Of a DNA stretch of 24,043 nt, positions 1 to 8,186 are shown one piece after another; within the stretch, counting starts at the first letter, position 1; every line of letters begins with the position of its first letter. The notes below the pieces were generated by a model. The model had not been told where the DNA came from. It was given only the letters and a program-made list of their open reading frames with translations, and made no database searches. Where the stretch lies: assembly GCA_041481485.1 (NCBI GenBank), contig JBGPBY010000033.1, positions 1 through 24,043 on the forward strand. The letters run 5' to 3'. The translations under genes were made by a program, and so were the position numbers. The stretch is from JBGPBY01 sp041481485 (lineage in GTDB: Bacteria; Acidobacteriota; Terriglobia; 20CM-2-55-15).

Positions 1-27
1 ATATCGTTACTTGCGGTACCCCTCACC

Positions 28-65
28 GGCCGCTGCGCGGCCCCCTCTCCCGTTGCGGGAGAGGG
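28..65. repeat. REP-like double hairpin
   Basis: Two perfect palindromes lie directly next to each other. The first has a 6-bp stem (GGCCGC, loop TGC, 28-42). The second has a 10-bp stem (CCCTCTCCCG, loop TTG, 43-65). There is no T-run, so an intrinsic terminator is unlikely. The layout resembles dispersed intergenic REP-type elements, which is an inference because only one copy is visible here. Confidence 0.6.
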
Positions 66-122
66 ATTTCTTGGTCGACACCCTGTACAGCCACCACGCC
101 TACAGTCGCCAGCCGCCACTTC

Positions 123-192
123 TTGACATCGTTTGAAGGGCCGGTGTACCGTCCGACAAATCCGTAACGGACGCATGACCAGTCACGAGGAG
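123..192 (+). promoter_or_regulatory. Candidate promoter and ribosome binding site of the first PQQ dehydrogenase
   Basis: A perfect -35 hexamer TTGACA is at 123-128. The best -10 at about 17 bp spacing (TGTACC, 145-150) is poor, so the promoter is tentative. GAGGAG at 187-192 lies 6 nt before the ATG at 199 and decides that start over the out-of-frame ATG at 195. Nothing else was recognised between 66 and 198. Confidence 0.4.
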
Positions 193-198
193 AAATGA

Positions 199-2274
199 AT
201 GTCGCGATTAATTCGAAACGTGTCTCTGTGGTTATTGATTCCCGCGTTGATGTTGGTGCTGCCGCTGGCCGCGCAGAAAGGCGCGAAGCAAGGACAGTGG
301 CAATCCTATTCCGCGGAGAATGGAAGCACCGGTTACTCCGCCGTTGATCTCATCAACCGGGATAACGTCAAGAATCTCCAGGTCGCATGGAGCTGGAAGT
401 TCGATAACTTCGGGGCGACCAACACGGAAGTCACTCCCCTGATGGTCAACGGTATTCTTTATTTCCCATTGAGTCCGCGGCGCACGATTGTTGCGGCAGA
501 TGCAGGCACGGGCGAAACCCTTTGGACATGGAGGCCGCCCCAGGACGATCGCGAAGCGCGAGCCGCCCGCACGTACGCGCGCGGTATCGGCTACTGGAAG
601 GATGGCGACGAGGAACGCATCATCACGATCACGCCGGGATTCCGTCTGGTCGCGCTGGATCTGAAGACCGGTACTCCGGTTCCGACGTTCGGACAAAAGG
701 GGACCGTGGATCTTTTTGAATCGCTCGATCTCGATTTTTCCGGCGATCTCATTGGAAGGATCGGCAACAGTTCTCCGCCGGTGGTTTCCAACGGCGTCAT
801 CATGGTCGGTCCCGCGTTAACGCCGAACACACCTTCGTACAAAAACGTGAAGGGCGATGTGATGGGTTTCGATGCCCGTACGGGGAAGAAGCTCTGGGCC
901 TTCCACACCATTCCACGAAAAGGCGAATTCGGATACGACACATGGCTGAACGGCTCGGCCGATTACTCCGGCAATGCGGGCGTCTGGGGGCCATTCTCTA
1001 CCGATGAGGAACTGGGCTATGCGTATCTCAACGTCGAAGACGCGACCAATGACTTTTATGGAGGCCACCGGCCCGGCGCGAATCTCTTTTCCAATTCGCT
1101 GGTGTGCATCGAAATCAAGACGGGCAAGAGAATATGGCATCAGCAACTGGTGCATCACGACATTTGGGACTACGACATGCCAGCAGCGCCGATCCTGCTC
1201 GATATCAATGTCGACGGGCGGCCGATCAAGGCGGTGGTGCAAACCGGGAAGCAGGCGTTTGCATATGTATTCGACCGAACCAACGGTCAACCGGTTTGGC
1301 CGATACCCGAAACGCCGGTGAAGCAGACGGATGTTCCCGGAGAGTGGACTTCGCCCACGCAGCCCATTCCTTCGAAGCCTCCTGCCTTTGGCCAGCAATC
1401 CTTGAAAGAAAGCGATCTGATCGACTTCACACCGGCATTGCACCAACAGGCGCTTGCCGCACTGAAGGCTTCCAACTTGCGATACGGCGATATATTCATG
1501 CCGGGCTCCCTGGCGAATGCATCTGATGGCACCCGCGGGACCGTTATGTTTTTCGGCGGCACAAACTGGTGGGGAGGCAGGGCGGATCCGGAAACAGGGT
1601 TTGTGTATATCAGTTCATCGCCGTCAGCCTATGTCATTGCGCTGCGTCCAAACACACCCGCGGCGAATGCTCCGCCGCCGAATCCCGCGCTTCCTCCATT
1701 TGATTATGCGACCGGTGGCGGTGCGGCGTTTCCAACGCTTCAGGGTTTGAGCATCCTTAAGCCGCCTTATGGCCGAATCACGGCATATGACATGAACAAA
1801 GGAACCATCGCGTGGCAGATCGCGAATGGAGACACGCCGCCGAACGTCAAAAATAATCCCTTACTTCAGGGGCTGAATATTCCGAAGACCGGTAGTCCGC
1901 GACTGGTCGGAATCATGGTAACGAAGACGTTGCTCTTTGCCGGCGACGGAACGAATCCGTTGCTTCACGCCTACGATAAAAAGACCGGTGAAGACATCGC
2001 GCAAATCCCAATGCCCGGAATGCAGACGGGCGTGCCGATGACCTACGTGCATCAGGGACGTCAATTCATTCTTGTACCGTCGGCCTCGACCGCAGCTACC
2101 GGAACGACGGCACAATTGGTGGCGTTTGCGTTGCCCGCTCCCGCCGGCGCTGGAGGCGGAGGTCGAGGCGGCCGTGGCGGTGGAGGAGCTGCCGCACCCG
2201 CTCCGGAGCCTGGCGCCGCTCCTGCGCCTGCCGCCGGTGCTCGAGGGCAGCGGGGGCAACGGGGACAGCAGTAG
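199..2274 (+). CDS. Secreted PQQ-dependent dehydrogenase (quinoprotein glucose/alcohol dehydrogenase family)
   Basis: A 691-residue exported eight-bladed beta-propeller that probably oxidises a sugar or alcohol in the periplasm using pyrroloquinoline quinone. A Sec signal peptide covers residues 1-25, ending near LPLAAQ. Propeller strands of the type DAGTGETLWTW and DLKTGTPVPTFG recur through the chain. The catalytic region HHDIWDYDMPA (319-329) supplies the conserved aspartate, and YGGHRPGANLFSNSLV just before it matches the membrane-glucose-dehydrogenase-like branch. There is no CXXCH haem motif, so the electron acceptor must be a separate protein or a quinone. From about residue 645 the chain ends in a low-complexity Gly/Ala/Pro/Arg tail that is not part of the propeller. 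The start has a good Shine-Dalgarno sequence. A reductase gene follows 31 nt downstream on the same strand. The family is clear; the substrate is not. Confidence 0.9.
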   Translation: MSRLIRNVSLWLLIPALMLVLPLAAQKGAKQGQWQSYSAENGSTGYSAVDLINRDNVKNLQVAWSWKFDNFGATNTEVTPLMVNGILYFPLSPRRTIVAADAGTGETLWTWRPPQDDREARAARTYARGIGYWKDGDEERIITITPGFRLVALDLKTGTPVPTFGQKGTVDLFESLDLDFSGDLIGRIGNSSPPVVSNGVIMVGPALTPNTPSYKNVKGDVMGFDARTGKKLWAFHTIPRKGEFGYDTWLNGSADYSGNAGVWGPFSTDEELGYAYLNVEDATNDFYGGHRPGANLFSNSLVCIEIKTGKRIWHQQLVHHDIWDYDMPAAPILLDINVDGRPIKAVVQTGKQAFAYVFDRTNGQPVWPIPETPVKQTDVPGEWTSPTQPIPSKPPAFGQQSLKESDLIDFTPALHQQALAALKASNLRYGDIFMPGSLANASDGTRGTVMFFGGTNWWGGRADPETGFVYISSSPSAYVIALRPNTPAANAPPPNPALPPFDYATGGGAAFPTLQGLSILKPPYGRITAYDMNKGTIAWQIANGDTPPNVKNNPLLQGLNIPKTGSPRLVGIMVTKTLLFAGDGTNPLLHAYDKKTGEDIAQIPMPGMQTGVPMTYVHQGRQFILVPSASTAATGTTAQLVAFALPAPAGAGGGGRGGRGGGGAAAPAPEPGAAPAPAAGARGQRGQRGQQ

Positions 2275-2305
2275 TCTGAAGTGTAGTAACGTTGATTCAT
2301 GATCA

Positions 2306-4018
2306 ATGGTCAACGGTGTGGATAAACTGAAGCGTGTGGTCATTGTTGGTGGAGTCGCAGGGGGCGCCACATGTGCGACTCGTCTGCGCCGTCTCGACGA
2401 ACATGCCGAGATTCTGATTCTCGACCGTGGGCCATATGTATCCTTTGCCAATTGCGGCCTTCCCTACTACGTGGGCGACGTGATCCAGGATGAGCGGAAA
2501 CTGCTGGTGGCTTCGCCGGAATTATTCCGAAAGCGCTTCAACATTGAAGTTCGCACACGGAACGAAGTAACAAGACTCCACCTCGCCGTTCAGGAAGTGG
2601 AGGTCCGCGATCTTGATTCCGGCCAGTTTCGCCGCGAGCGCTATGATGCGCTGGTGCTGGCTCCCGGGGCAGCGCCGATTCGCCCGCCGTTGCCGGGAAT
2701 CGATCTGCCGGGAATCTTCACACTGCGCACCGTGCCAGACAGCCGCTTAATTCGCCAGTGGCTGGAAACTCGAAACGCACGCCGGTCCGTTGTTGTCGGC
2801 GGCGGCTTCGTCGGTTTGGAAATGGCGGAGAATCTGGCTCATCGCGGATTGCAGGTAACGGTCGTTGAGGTGGCCAGCCAGTTGCTGCCGCCGCTGGATC
2901 CGGAAATGGCGGAGCTGGTTCGGCAGCGGCTCATCGCGCGCAGTGTCGGGGTGCGACTGGAAGATGGAGTCGCAGGATTCGATGCCGGCCCGGAGGGCGG
3001 ACTCTTTGTACACACGCAGAAAGGAGAACGCCTTCCCGCCGATGTGGTGATTCTATCCATCGGAGTTCGCCCCGAGACTTCTCTGGCTCGCGATGCGGGA
3101 TTGGCGATCGGATCCCGCGGCGGCATTCGCGTGGACGACCAGATGAGAACCAGCGCTCCAAACGTATGGGCGGTCGGCGATGCGGTCGAAACCCGGAATT
3201 GCATCACGGGTGAATCCGACTTGCTCGCCCTGGCGGGTCCCGCAAACCGCCAGGGACGCGTTGTCGCCGATGTCATTGCCGGCAGAAACTCCAGGTTTCG
3301 CGGAGTTCAAGGTACTGCCGTGTGCGGTTTCTTCGGTTTGACTGCCGCCATGACTGGATCGACGGAGAAAAGTCTGAAGCGCGCCGGAGTTTCAGACTTC
3401 CAGTCCGTTTATCTGCACCCGGGGCATCACGTGGAATACTACCCTGGCGCCAGACCCATTCACATGAAGCTGGTGTTCCGGAAGTCCGATGGACGGATTC
3501 TCGGAGGTCAGGCCATCGGAGAAGAGGGAGTGGAGCGCCGTGTGGATGTGATTGCAATGGCGATTCAGAAGGAGAGCTCGGTGTTCGATCTGGAGGAAGC
3601 CGAGCTTTGCTATGCACCGCAATACGGCGCTGCCAGAGATCCCGTCAACGTCAGCGCAATGATTGCTGCAAACGTGGTGCGCGGCGATTTGAACGTGGCG
3701 TTGTGGAGCGAACTCGGATTGATTCGCGACGAGACGCTCATTCTGGATGTTCGCGAGCCTGCCGAACTCCAGGATGGCAGCATCGAAAACGCCATCAACA
3801 TCCCGCTTGGACAGCTTCGCGATCGTCTGTCCGAGTTGCCTCGAGACAAGGAAATCTGGATAAGCTGCGGCGTGGGACAACGTGCCTACTATGCCTGCCG
3901 GCTTCTCCAGCAGCATGGATTTCGTGTCCGCAATCTATCGGGCGGGTTTCAATCCTATCGCGCCTGGTATCCGCCGGACAGGCCCACAGAGAAAAGTTCA
4001 TCAAAACAACAAGAGTGA
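2306..4018 (+). CDS. FAD-dependent CoA-disulfide/persulfide reductase with C-terminal rhodanese domain
   Basis: A 570-residue flavoprotein of the pyridine nucleotide-disulfide reductase family, in the CoADR-rhodanese (NADH-dependent persulfide reductase) branch. The FAD site is VVIVGGVAGGA (11-21). The single active-site cysteine is Cys50 in YVSFANCGLPYYVG. The NAD(P)H site is VVVGGGFVGLEMAENL (about 162-177), and VWAVGDAVE is the second FAD motif. The rhodanese domain begins near residue 465 (LILDVREPAEL) and has its catalytic Cys521 in the loop CGVGQRAY. Known relatives reduce CoA persulfides or disulfides with NADH in the cytoplasm, in sulfur metabolism or thiol redox balance. No Shine-Dalgarno sequence precedes the ATG, so translation may be coupled to the upstream dehydrogenase. 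The end overlaps the convergent membrane-protein gene by 18 bp. Confidence 0.88.
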   Translation: MVNGVDKLKRVVIVGGVAGGATCATRLRRLDEHAEILILDRGPYVSFANCGLPYYVGDVIQDERKLLVASPELFRKRFNIEVRTRNEVTRLHLAVQEVEVRDLDSGQFRRERYDALVLAPGAAPIRPPLPGIDLPGIFTLRTVPDSRLIRQWLETRNARRSVVVGGGFVGLEMAENLAHRGLQVTVVEVASQLLPPLDPEMAELVRQRLIARSVGVRLEDGVAGFDAGPEGGLFVHTQKGERLPADVVILSIGVRPETSLARDAGLAIGSRGGIRVDDQMRTSAPNVWAVGDAVETRNCITGESDLLALAGPANRQGRVVADVIAGRNSRFRGVQGTAVCGFFGLTAAMTGSTEKSLKRAGVSDFQSVYLHPGHHVEYYPGARPIHMKLVFRKSDGRILGGQAIGEEGVERRVDVIAMAIQKESSVFDLEEAELCYAPQYGAARDPVNVSAMIAANVVRGDLNVALWSELGLIRDETLILDVREPAELQDGSIENAINIPLGQLRDRLSELPRDKEIWISCGVGQRAYYACRLLQQHGFRVRNLSGGFQSYRAWYPPDRPTEKSSSKQQE

Positions 4019-5248
4019 AGCCACCAGCGCAGCCCCAATCAACAGGAGGCCGCCTGCGGCAAGCCAACGGAAGCGATGGCGGCCGAGAGTCAGCACGACT
4101 CCCAGCTTCAGAACGGTGTTGGATAGTATGCCAAGCGTCAGCGCCTGCGATGCCGTTTCCAAATCCGGTCCGTGCGCGCTGCGGGCCATGGACAGGACGA
4201 GAGCATCGACATCGGTGAATCCCACAATTGCGCCCGACGCAAGCAATCCCTTGTTGCCCCAGATTCCACTCAAGGCGTTGACCAGGAAGAGCACCCCCTG
4301 AAATATTCCCGCCATTTGCAATGAAGTCCAGAACTGGAGTGGATTGTTGGTGTCCCCTGGTTCAGGCTCCTTCGTTTTCGAGTTGGACCACATTCCGGCT
4401 GCCAAGAGTACAGCAGCCACAAGGAAGGGCATTACCAGGAATGGAACGGTGGCGAGTGCGAAGCTCGGATTCAGCACCGTGGCTGCTATCTCAACCCGCA
4501 GAAAGAGAACGGTGCAGGCGCCGATCACTCCGGTTGCCAGGGAAGCGCCCGGGTTCCGTTCGGACTGGCTCAGCCGGGAAAAGCTGAAGGAGACGGCGGT
4601 AGACGAGATAGCGCCGCCGATGATTCCGGCTACCGAGTATCCTGCTGAGCTGCGAACCGTCCGGCGCGCCAGATACGCCATGAAACTCAGTCCGGAGAAT
4701 AACAACACCACCAGCCACAGAGTCCTCGGGCGAATTCCGCCCAGCGGCCCGTACGGTCCTTCGGGAAGCAAAGGCAAGATGACAACGGCCATCACGCCAA
4801 AACGGACGGCGGCGCGCAAAGCCGTATCGTCCAGCCCGCGTGCGATTTGATGTAACCTGGACTTCTCCACCAGCAACAGCGTGGTGATGGCGATCACACC
4901 ACCGGACAGAGCCCATCCACCAATGGCCGCAATGAAACCGGCCGCGATAACAACCAATGCAGCGACTTCGGTTGTTGCATCCACATTCTGGCGCGAGGCT
5001 CTTGAGTAAGCGGACACAATCAGAGCGGCGGCGCCGAGAAGTAATACGATGGCGGGGGTTTCAAGACCGTTAGACCATAGCCAGCCTGACAATCCGGAAA
5101 GTGCCCCGAGAAGCGTGAATGTGCGGACACCCGCGAAACGGGATTGAGGGCCGGTTGCATGGCCAGACCACTCACGCTCCAGTCCGACCGTCAAGCCGCC
5201 TAGCGCCGCGATCAGCAGGCCGGCTACCGCGTGGAGATTGACATTCAT
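4001..5248 (-). CDS. MgtC/SapB-like, DUF4010 family integral membrane protein
   Basis: A 415-residue polytopic membrane protein with about 12 hydrophobic segments. The N-terminal part (GGLTVGLEREWSGH followed by GVRTFTLLGALSGL, residues 18-55) is the MgtC/SapB signature. The C-terminal part (SAGYSVAGIIGGAISSTAVSF and NKGLLASGAIVGFTDVDAL) matches DUF4010. Members are inner-membrane proteins linked loosely to Mg2+ homeostasis, but the transport activity of this branch is not established. It is transcribed toward the reductase gene and overlaps its last 18 bases. No clear Shine-Dalgarno sequence precedes the start, and the first residues MNVNLHAVAGLLIAA fit a membrane N-terminus directly. Confidence 0.85.
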   Translation of the reverse strand: MNVNLHAVAGLLIAALGGLTVGLEREWSGHATGPQSRFAGVRTFTLLGALSGLSGWLWSNGLETPAIVLLLGAAALIVSAYSRASRQNVDATTEVAALVVIAAGFIAAIGGWALSGGVIAITTLLLVEKSRLHQIARGLDDTALRAAVRFGVMAVVILPLLPEGPYGPLGGIRPRTLWLVVLLFSGLSFMAYLARRTVRSSAGYSVAGIIGGAISSTAVSFSFSRLSQSERNPGASLATGVIGACTVLFLRVEIAATVLNPSFALATVPFLVMPFLVAAVLLAAGMWSNSKTKEPEPGDTNNPLQFWTSLQMAGIFQGVLFLVNALSGIWGNKGLLASGAIVGFTDVDALVLSMARSAHGPDLETASQALTLGILSNTVLKLGVVLTLGRHRFRWLAAGGLLLIGAALVASLLLF

Positions 5249-5534
5249 CTAAGGCGTTCGGTCCGTTGGATGGAGTGTTTCCAAAAGGGGTTCAGCCACA
5301 AAGGCGCATTGTTTAATATCACTGTAGCCAAGTAAAGCACATCGTACCGCCGCTATGTCCATCCGCACAGTGTGAAGTATATTCACAGACGAATGCGAGT
5401 CTCCCGCGTCAAATCAACGGCTTGCATCGTGGCGTTCTGGTTGCATGTGGAGCGCGCGTAACATGGCGAGTGAACGGCGGATGCTCGTCACCAGACACGG
5501 CCCGTTCCTTCAATCGTTGACGGAGGCTTTCACC
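5249..5534. promoter_or_regulatory. Divergent intergenic region with a TGTGAA/TTCACA dyad
   Basis: This 286-bp gap separates the divergent DUF4010 gene and the exported regulatory-domain gene. It holds an inverted repeat TGTGAA (5371-5376) and TTCACA (5382-5387) with a 5-bp spacer. It resembles a Crp/Fnr-family operator, but the TGTGA/TCACA spacing is 7 rather than the usual 6. An AT-rich stretch around 5308-5325 may hold promoter elements. GGAGG at 5522-5526 is the ribosome binding site for the ATG at 5535. No gene was recognised. Confidence 0.3.
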
Positions 5535-7541
5535 ATGAAGAGAACCGCGTTATTCGCAATGGCGCTTGCCGTACTGGCCGGAGTAAGCGTCGTTCCGCGT
5601 GCCACTGGACAGGTGGCGAGTCCACCCGCAGCGGGGATCATTCAGGGAACAGTCGTTCGAGAAGGAACGGGCGAACCGATTCCGGATGTTCAGATCACCG
5701 TCACGGGTTCGGCGGTCCGAGTCAATCCCACGATTATGGGACCCACGGGCCAACCCATCACACTGACTCCCGCGATGGCACAACAGTTGATCGACGCGGT
5801 GGCAAACAACGATCCGAACATCATCGGCATGCCGCGAGAGTATGTGGAAGTCGCTCAGGATGTGCTTCGAGCTGCTGGAAGAGGTGGGGCCGCGCAGGCC
5901 GGCGGTCCCACCTCCATTTTGTCGGCAGTAACCGACAGCAACGGACGTTTCCGGTTTACCGAAGTGCCTGCAGGCAACGTGACGGTAAAGGCGCAAAGCC
6001 TGGGATTCTTCGCGCCGCCGGTCAATGGCTACTATGGACCGACGGCTTCAGTGACTGCAGTCGTTTCTGCAAACGCGCCGGTGGACGTCCGCGTGACCAT
6101 GATTCAGGGTGGAACCATCAGCGGCCGCGTCGTCGATGCAGCGGGAAAGCCGTTGTCCGACACTCCCGTCCAGGCACTGCAGCGCGCGTATTCCAACGGA
6201 AACGCGACATTCACGGAAACGAACATCAAGCAGACCGACGACCGAGGTGAGTATCGCCTCTATCGCCTCCCGCCAGGTGAATACTTTCTCGCCGTCAATC
6301 CGCGCCGTCCTCCATTGCGCGGGAACAACCGGAGTGGCGAAGAGATTCCAGTCTTCACAATGTTCCCCGGAGTCAGCAACCCGTCGATGGCCGAACGAAT
6401 CGTGCTCCGTGGAGGCGAAGAACTATCGGGCTACAACTTTCAGCTGAAGTCTACGTTGACCTCGCGAGTATCCGGCAAGGTGGTCAGCACCGTGCCGCCT
6501 GGGCCGGCCTTGAATCCCCAGGGTCAGGTGCGCCCCTCCACTCCGAATCTCTTCATCGCGCGGCGCGATACGCTCGGGCTCTCACTTCCCGACTATGACG
6601 GCGGCGAAACGATCGCAGCAAACGCGGATGGCAGTTTCGAACTGAACAATGTTTTGCCGGGGGCTTACGAAATATTTGCACGAGTGCCGATTGCCGCGAA
6701 TACCGGCTGGGGCACCGCCAATCCTCCGGCTCGTGCAGGCGCGCCATGGGCCTTTGGACGAACCGCGATCGACGTTCTCGGCGGAACCGACGTGAATGAT
6801 GTCGTCGTCACGATCCGCACGGGCTTCGACCTGAAGGGACGGATCCTCGTCGATGGACGAGCGGCCGCAGCAGATCTCCGGATCACGGTTTTGCCCGTCG
6901 ACAGCGCGGCCAACCACAACGACGGGCCCGCATCGGGAGTGTTCTCCGAGATTTTGCAGTTCTCTCCCGTCATCGAATCCGGCGGAATATTCACAATCCC
7001 ACTCCTTCCCGAAGGCCAGTACCGGTTTCTGATCGGGATCGGAAATGGCACGGAGCCCTCGGGCAATCGCGGAGGACCAACAGCGCAGGCCGCAGCCCTT
7101 CCCGCAACGGCGTATGTCGCCGACATCCGGCAGCGCGGCGTCAGCGTGTACGACAATGGACTGACAGTGATTGCGCCGGAAATCGAACCTGTTGATGTTT
7201 TTGTGAGCACCGACGGATCGAGCATCGAAGGAGTGGTGACGGACAAGGAGCAGAAGCGCGTCGCCGCAGCCACCGTGGTGCTGGTTCCTCCGCAGAGCCG
7301 CCGGCAGAATCCCATGCTCTACAAGACCGCGCGAAGCGACGCGCAAGGACATTTCGTAATCGACCCGATTCCACCCGGCGCCTATACCGTGTTTGTTTGG
7401 GAAAACCCGCCCGCCAGCGCCTGGCAGAATGCCGAGTTTCTGGCTCGCTATGCACAGCAAGGCACGCCCATCAATGTCATGGCGGGGGCGCGAACCAGCG
7501 TCGCCGTTGGAGTCATTCGCGACGCGGGTGAACCCAAATAA
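5535..7541 (+). CDS. Exported protein with multiple carboxypeptidase-regulatory-like domains
   Basis: A 668-residue exported protein built of repeated transthyretin/carboxypeptidase-regulatory-like beta-sandwiches. The signal peptide is residues 1-26 (MKRTALFAMALAV through ATGQ). Typical domain openings are GIIQGTVVREGTGEPIPDV (35-53), GGTISGRVVDAAGKPLSDT and SSIEGVVTDKEQKRVAA. Typical domain closings are DDRGEYRLYRLPPGEY and DAQGHFVIDPIPPGAY. An Ala/Gly-rich insert (about 60-130) interrupts the first unit. An upstream in-frame ATG at 5445 would add 30 residues before the signal peptide. The ATG at 5535 is preferred because GGAGG lies 8 nt before it. Such proteins are abundant in Acidobacteriota, often as surface or TonB-linked proteins; no barrel is present and no catalytic residues were seen. 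The role is unknown. Confidence 0.85.
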   Translation: MKRTALFAMALAVLAGVSVVPRATGQVASPPAAGIIQGTVVREGTGEPIPDVQITVTGSAVRVNPTIMGPTGQPITLTPAMAQQLIDAVANNDPNIIGMPREYVEVAQDVLRAAGRGGAAQAGGPTSILSAVTDSNGRFRFTEVPAGNVTVKAQSLGFFAPPVNGYYGPTASVTAVVSANAPVDVRVTMIQGGTISGRVVDAAGKPLSDTPVQALQRAYSNGNATFTETNIKQTDDRGEYRLYRLPPGEYFLAVNPRRPPLRGNNRSGEEIPVFTMFPGVSNPSMAERIVLRGGEELSGYNFQLKSTLTSRVSGKVVSTVPPGPALNPQGQVRPSTPNLFIARRDTLGLSLPDYDGGETIAANADGSFELNNVLPGAYEIFARVPIAANTGWGTANPPARAGAPWAFGRTAIDVLGGTDVNDVVVTIRTGFDLKGRILVDGRAAAADLRITVLPVDSAANHNDGPASGVFSEILQFSPVIESGGIFTIPLLPEGQYRFLIGIGNGTEPSGNRGGPTAQAAALPATAYVADIRQRGVSVYDNGLTVIAPEIEPVDVFVSTDGSSIEGVVTDKEQKRVAAATVVLVPPQSRRQNPMLYKTARSDAQGHFVIDPIPPGAYTVFVWENPPASAWQNAEFLARYAQQGTPINVMAGARTSVAVGVIRDAGEPK

Positions 7542-7562
7542 ATAGTCACCCCTTTGTCCGCG

Positions 7563-7874
7563 GGCAAGCCGCGTTCCCAGCCGCGTTAGCGGCGGCACTT
7601 TGCTAGCCACCGGCGTCAGCCGGTGGTATATCCAGAAATGAAATACAGAGTGCCGTAGGCACGACAGATCTATAATTCCGAGGCTCTCCTCGCTTGTACT
7701 TGGAAGGTCAATCATGGCCTGGGCTACTGTTTCAGGTAAATATACATTCTGGACCAATCATCTATAGATCTGTCGTGCCTACGGCACTCTGTTTCTCATC
7801 CATTGCAGTACCACCGGCTGACGCCGGTGGCTAGCAAAGTGCCGCCGCTAACGCGGCTGGGAACGCGGCTTGCC
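7563..7874. repeat. Large nested inverted repeat (MITE- or REP-like element)
   Basis: Outer arms of 66 bp (7563-7628 and 7809-7874) are perfect reverse complements. Inner arms of 30 bp (7645-7674 and 7763-7792) are also perfect. On each side the inner and outer arms are separated by exactly 16 diverged bases, so each arm is effectively 112 bp. The centre is 88 bp of unique sequence. Each arm carries small hairpins: GCCGC-GTTA-GCGGC, CCACCGGC-GTCA-GCCGGTGG and GTGCC-GTA-GGCAC. It lies 21 bp after the stop of the exported-protein gene. A non-autonomous mobile element or paired REP units is the likeliest reading; no transposase is present. Confidence 0.85.
7714..7767 (+). other. Short open frame in the centre of the nested inverted repeat, possibly a gene remnant
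   Basis: GGAAGG (7702-7707) lies 6 nt before an ATG that opens a 17-codon frame, MAWATVSGKYTFWTNHL, ending in a TAG inside the right inner arm. The spacing is that of a genuine start. The frame could be the head of a gene cut off by the repeat, or chance. Confidence 0.15.
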
Positions 7875-7936
7875 TCAATGGTACCCGCCTGAGGAATTCC
7901 GCGTGCTTGTACATCAAATAGCCAGATTCCGCTGGC

Positions 7937-8098
7937 ATGTACTTGGTCGGATATATGGTTCTCATCGTGGGGTTGGCGATTGGAGCGCATTTTCTCCATG
8001 TGCCGCCGCGGTGGATCGCTGTCGGCATCATTTGCATGATGGGGTTGGGAATCCTGACCGGGGTCACCACGACGCGTCATCGCGATCCACCGGCTTAG
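7937..8098 (+). CDS. Small two-segment membrane protein (53 residues)
   Basis: A 53-residue frame opening with MYLVGYMVLIVGLAIGAHFL, then HVPPRW, a second hydrophobic stretch (IAVGIICMMGLGILTGV, 27-43), and a polar tail TTTRHRDPPA. Two membrane helices joined by a short Pro/Arg/Trp turn, with a charged cytoplasmic-type tail, form a coherent small membrane protein rather than random translation. An in-frame stop at 7919 rules out a longer form. No strong Shine-Dalgarno sequence precedes the ATG, which weakens the call. The gene sits between the nested inverted repeat and a helical-protein gene on the same strand. The function is unknown. Confidence 0.55.
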   Translation: MYLVGYMVLIVGLAIGAHFLHVPPRWIAVGIICMMGLGILTGVTTTRHRDPPA

Positions 8099-8186
8099 GA
8101 GATAATGAAGCCCGCAAGTTGTCCCTTGCTGTACCACACTGCGGCACGGCGAAGGAAGCCTGCAAAATGTGAAAAAGGAGCGTGCG

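Noticed and set aside
2292..2310. TGATCAATGG near the reductase start, shared with the arms of the 65-bp palindrome
   Set aside because: Only about 10 bases agree, which is expected by chance with a TGATCA core.
3322..4218. A 298-codon plus-strand frame over the rhodanese end
   Set aside because: It overlaps the reductase in another frame, and the translation is arginine- and serine-rich without motifs.
5371..5387. Crp site
   Set aside because: The TGTGA/TCACA halves are 7 bp apart instead of 6, so a true Crp assignment is not supported; it is listed only as a dyad.
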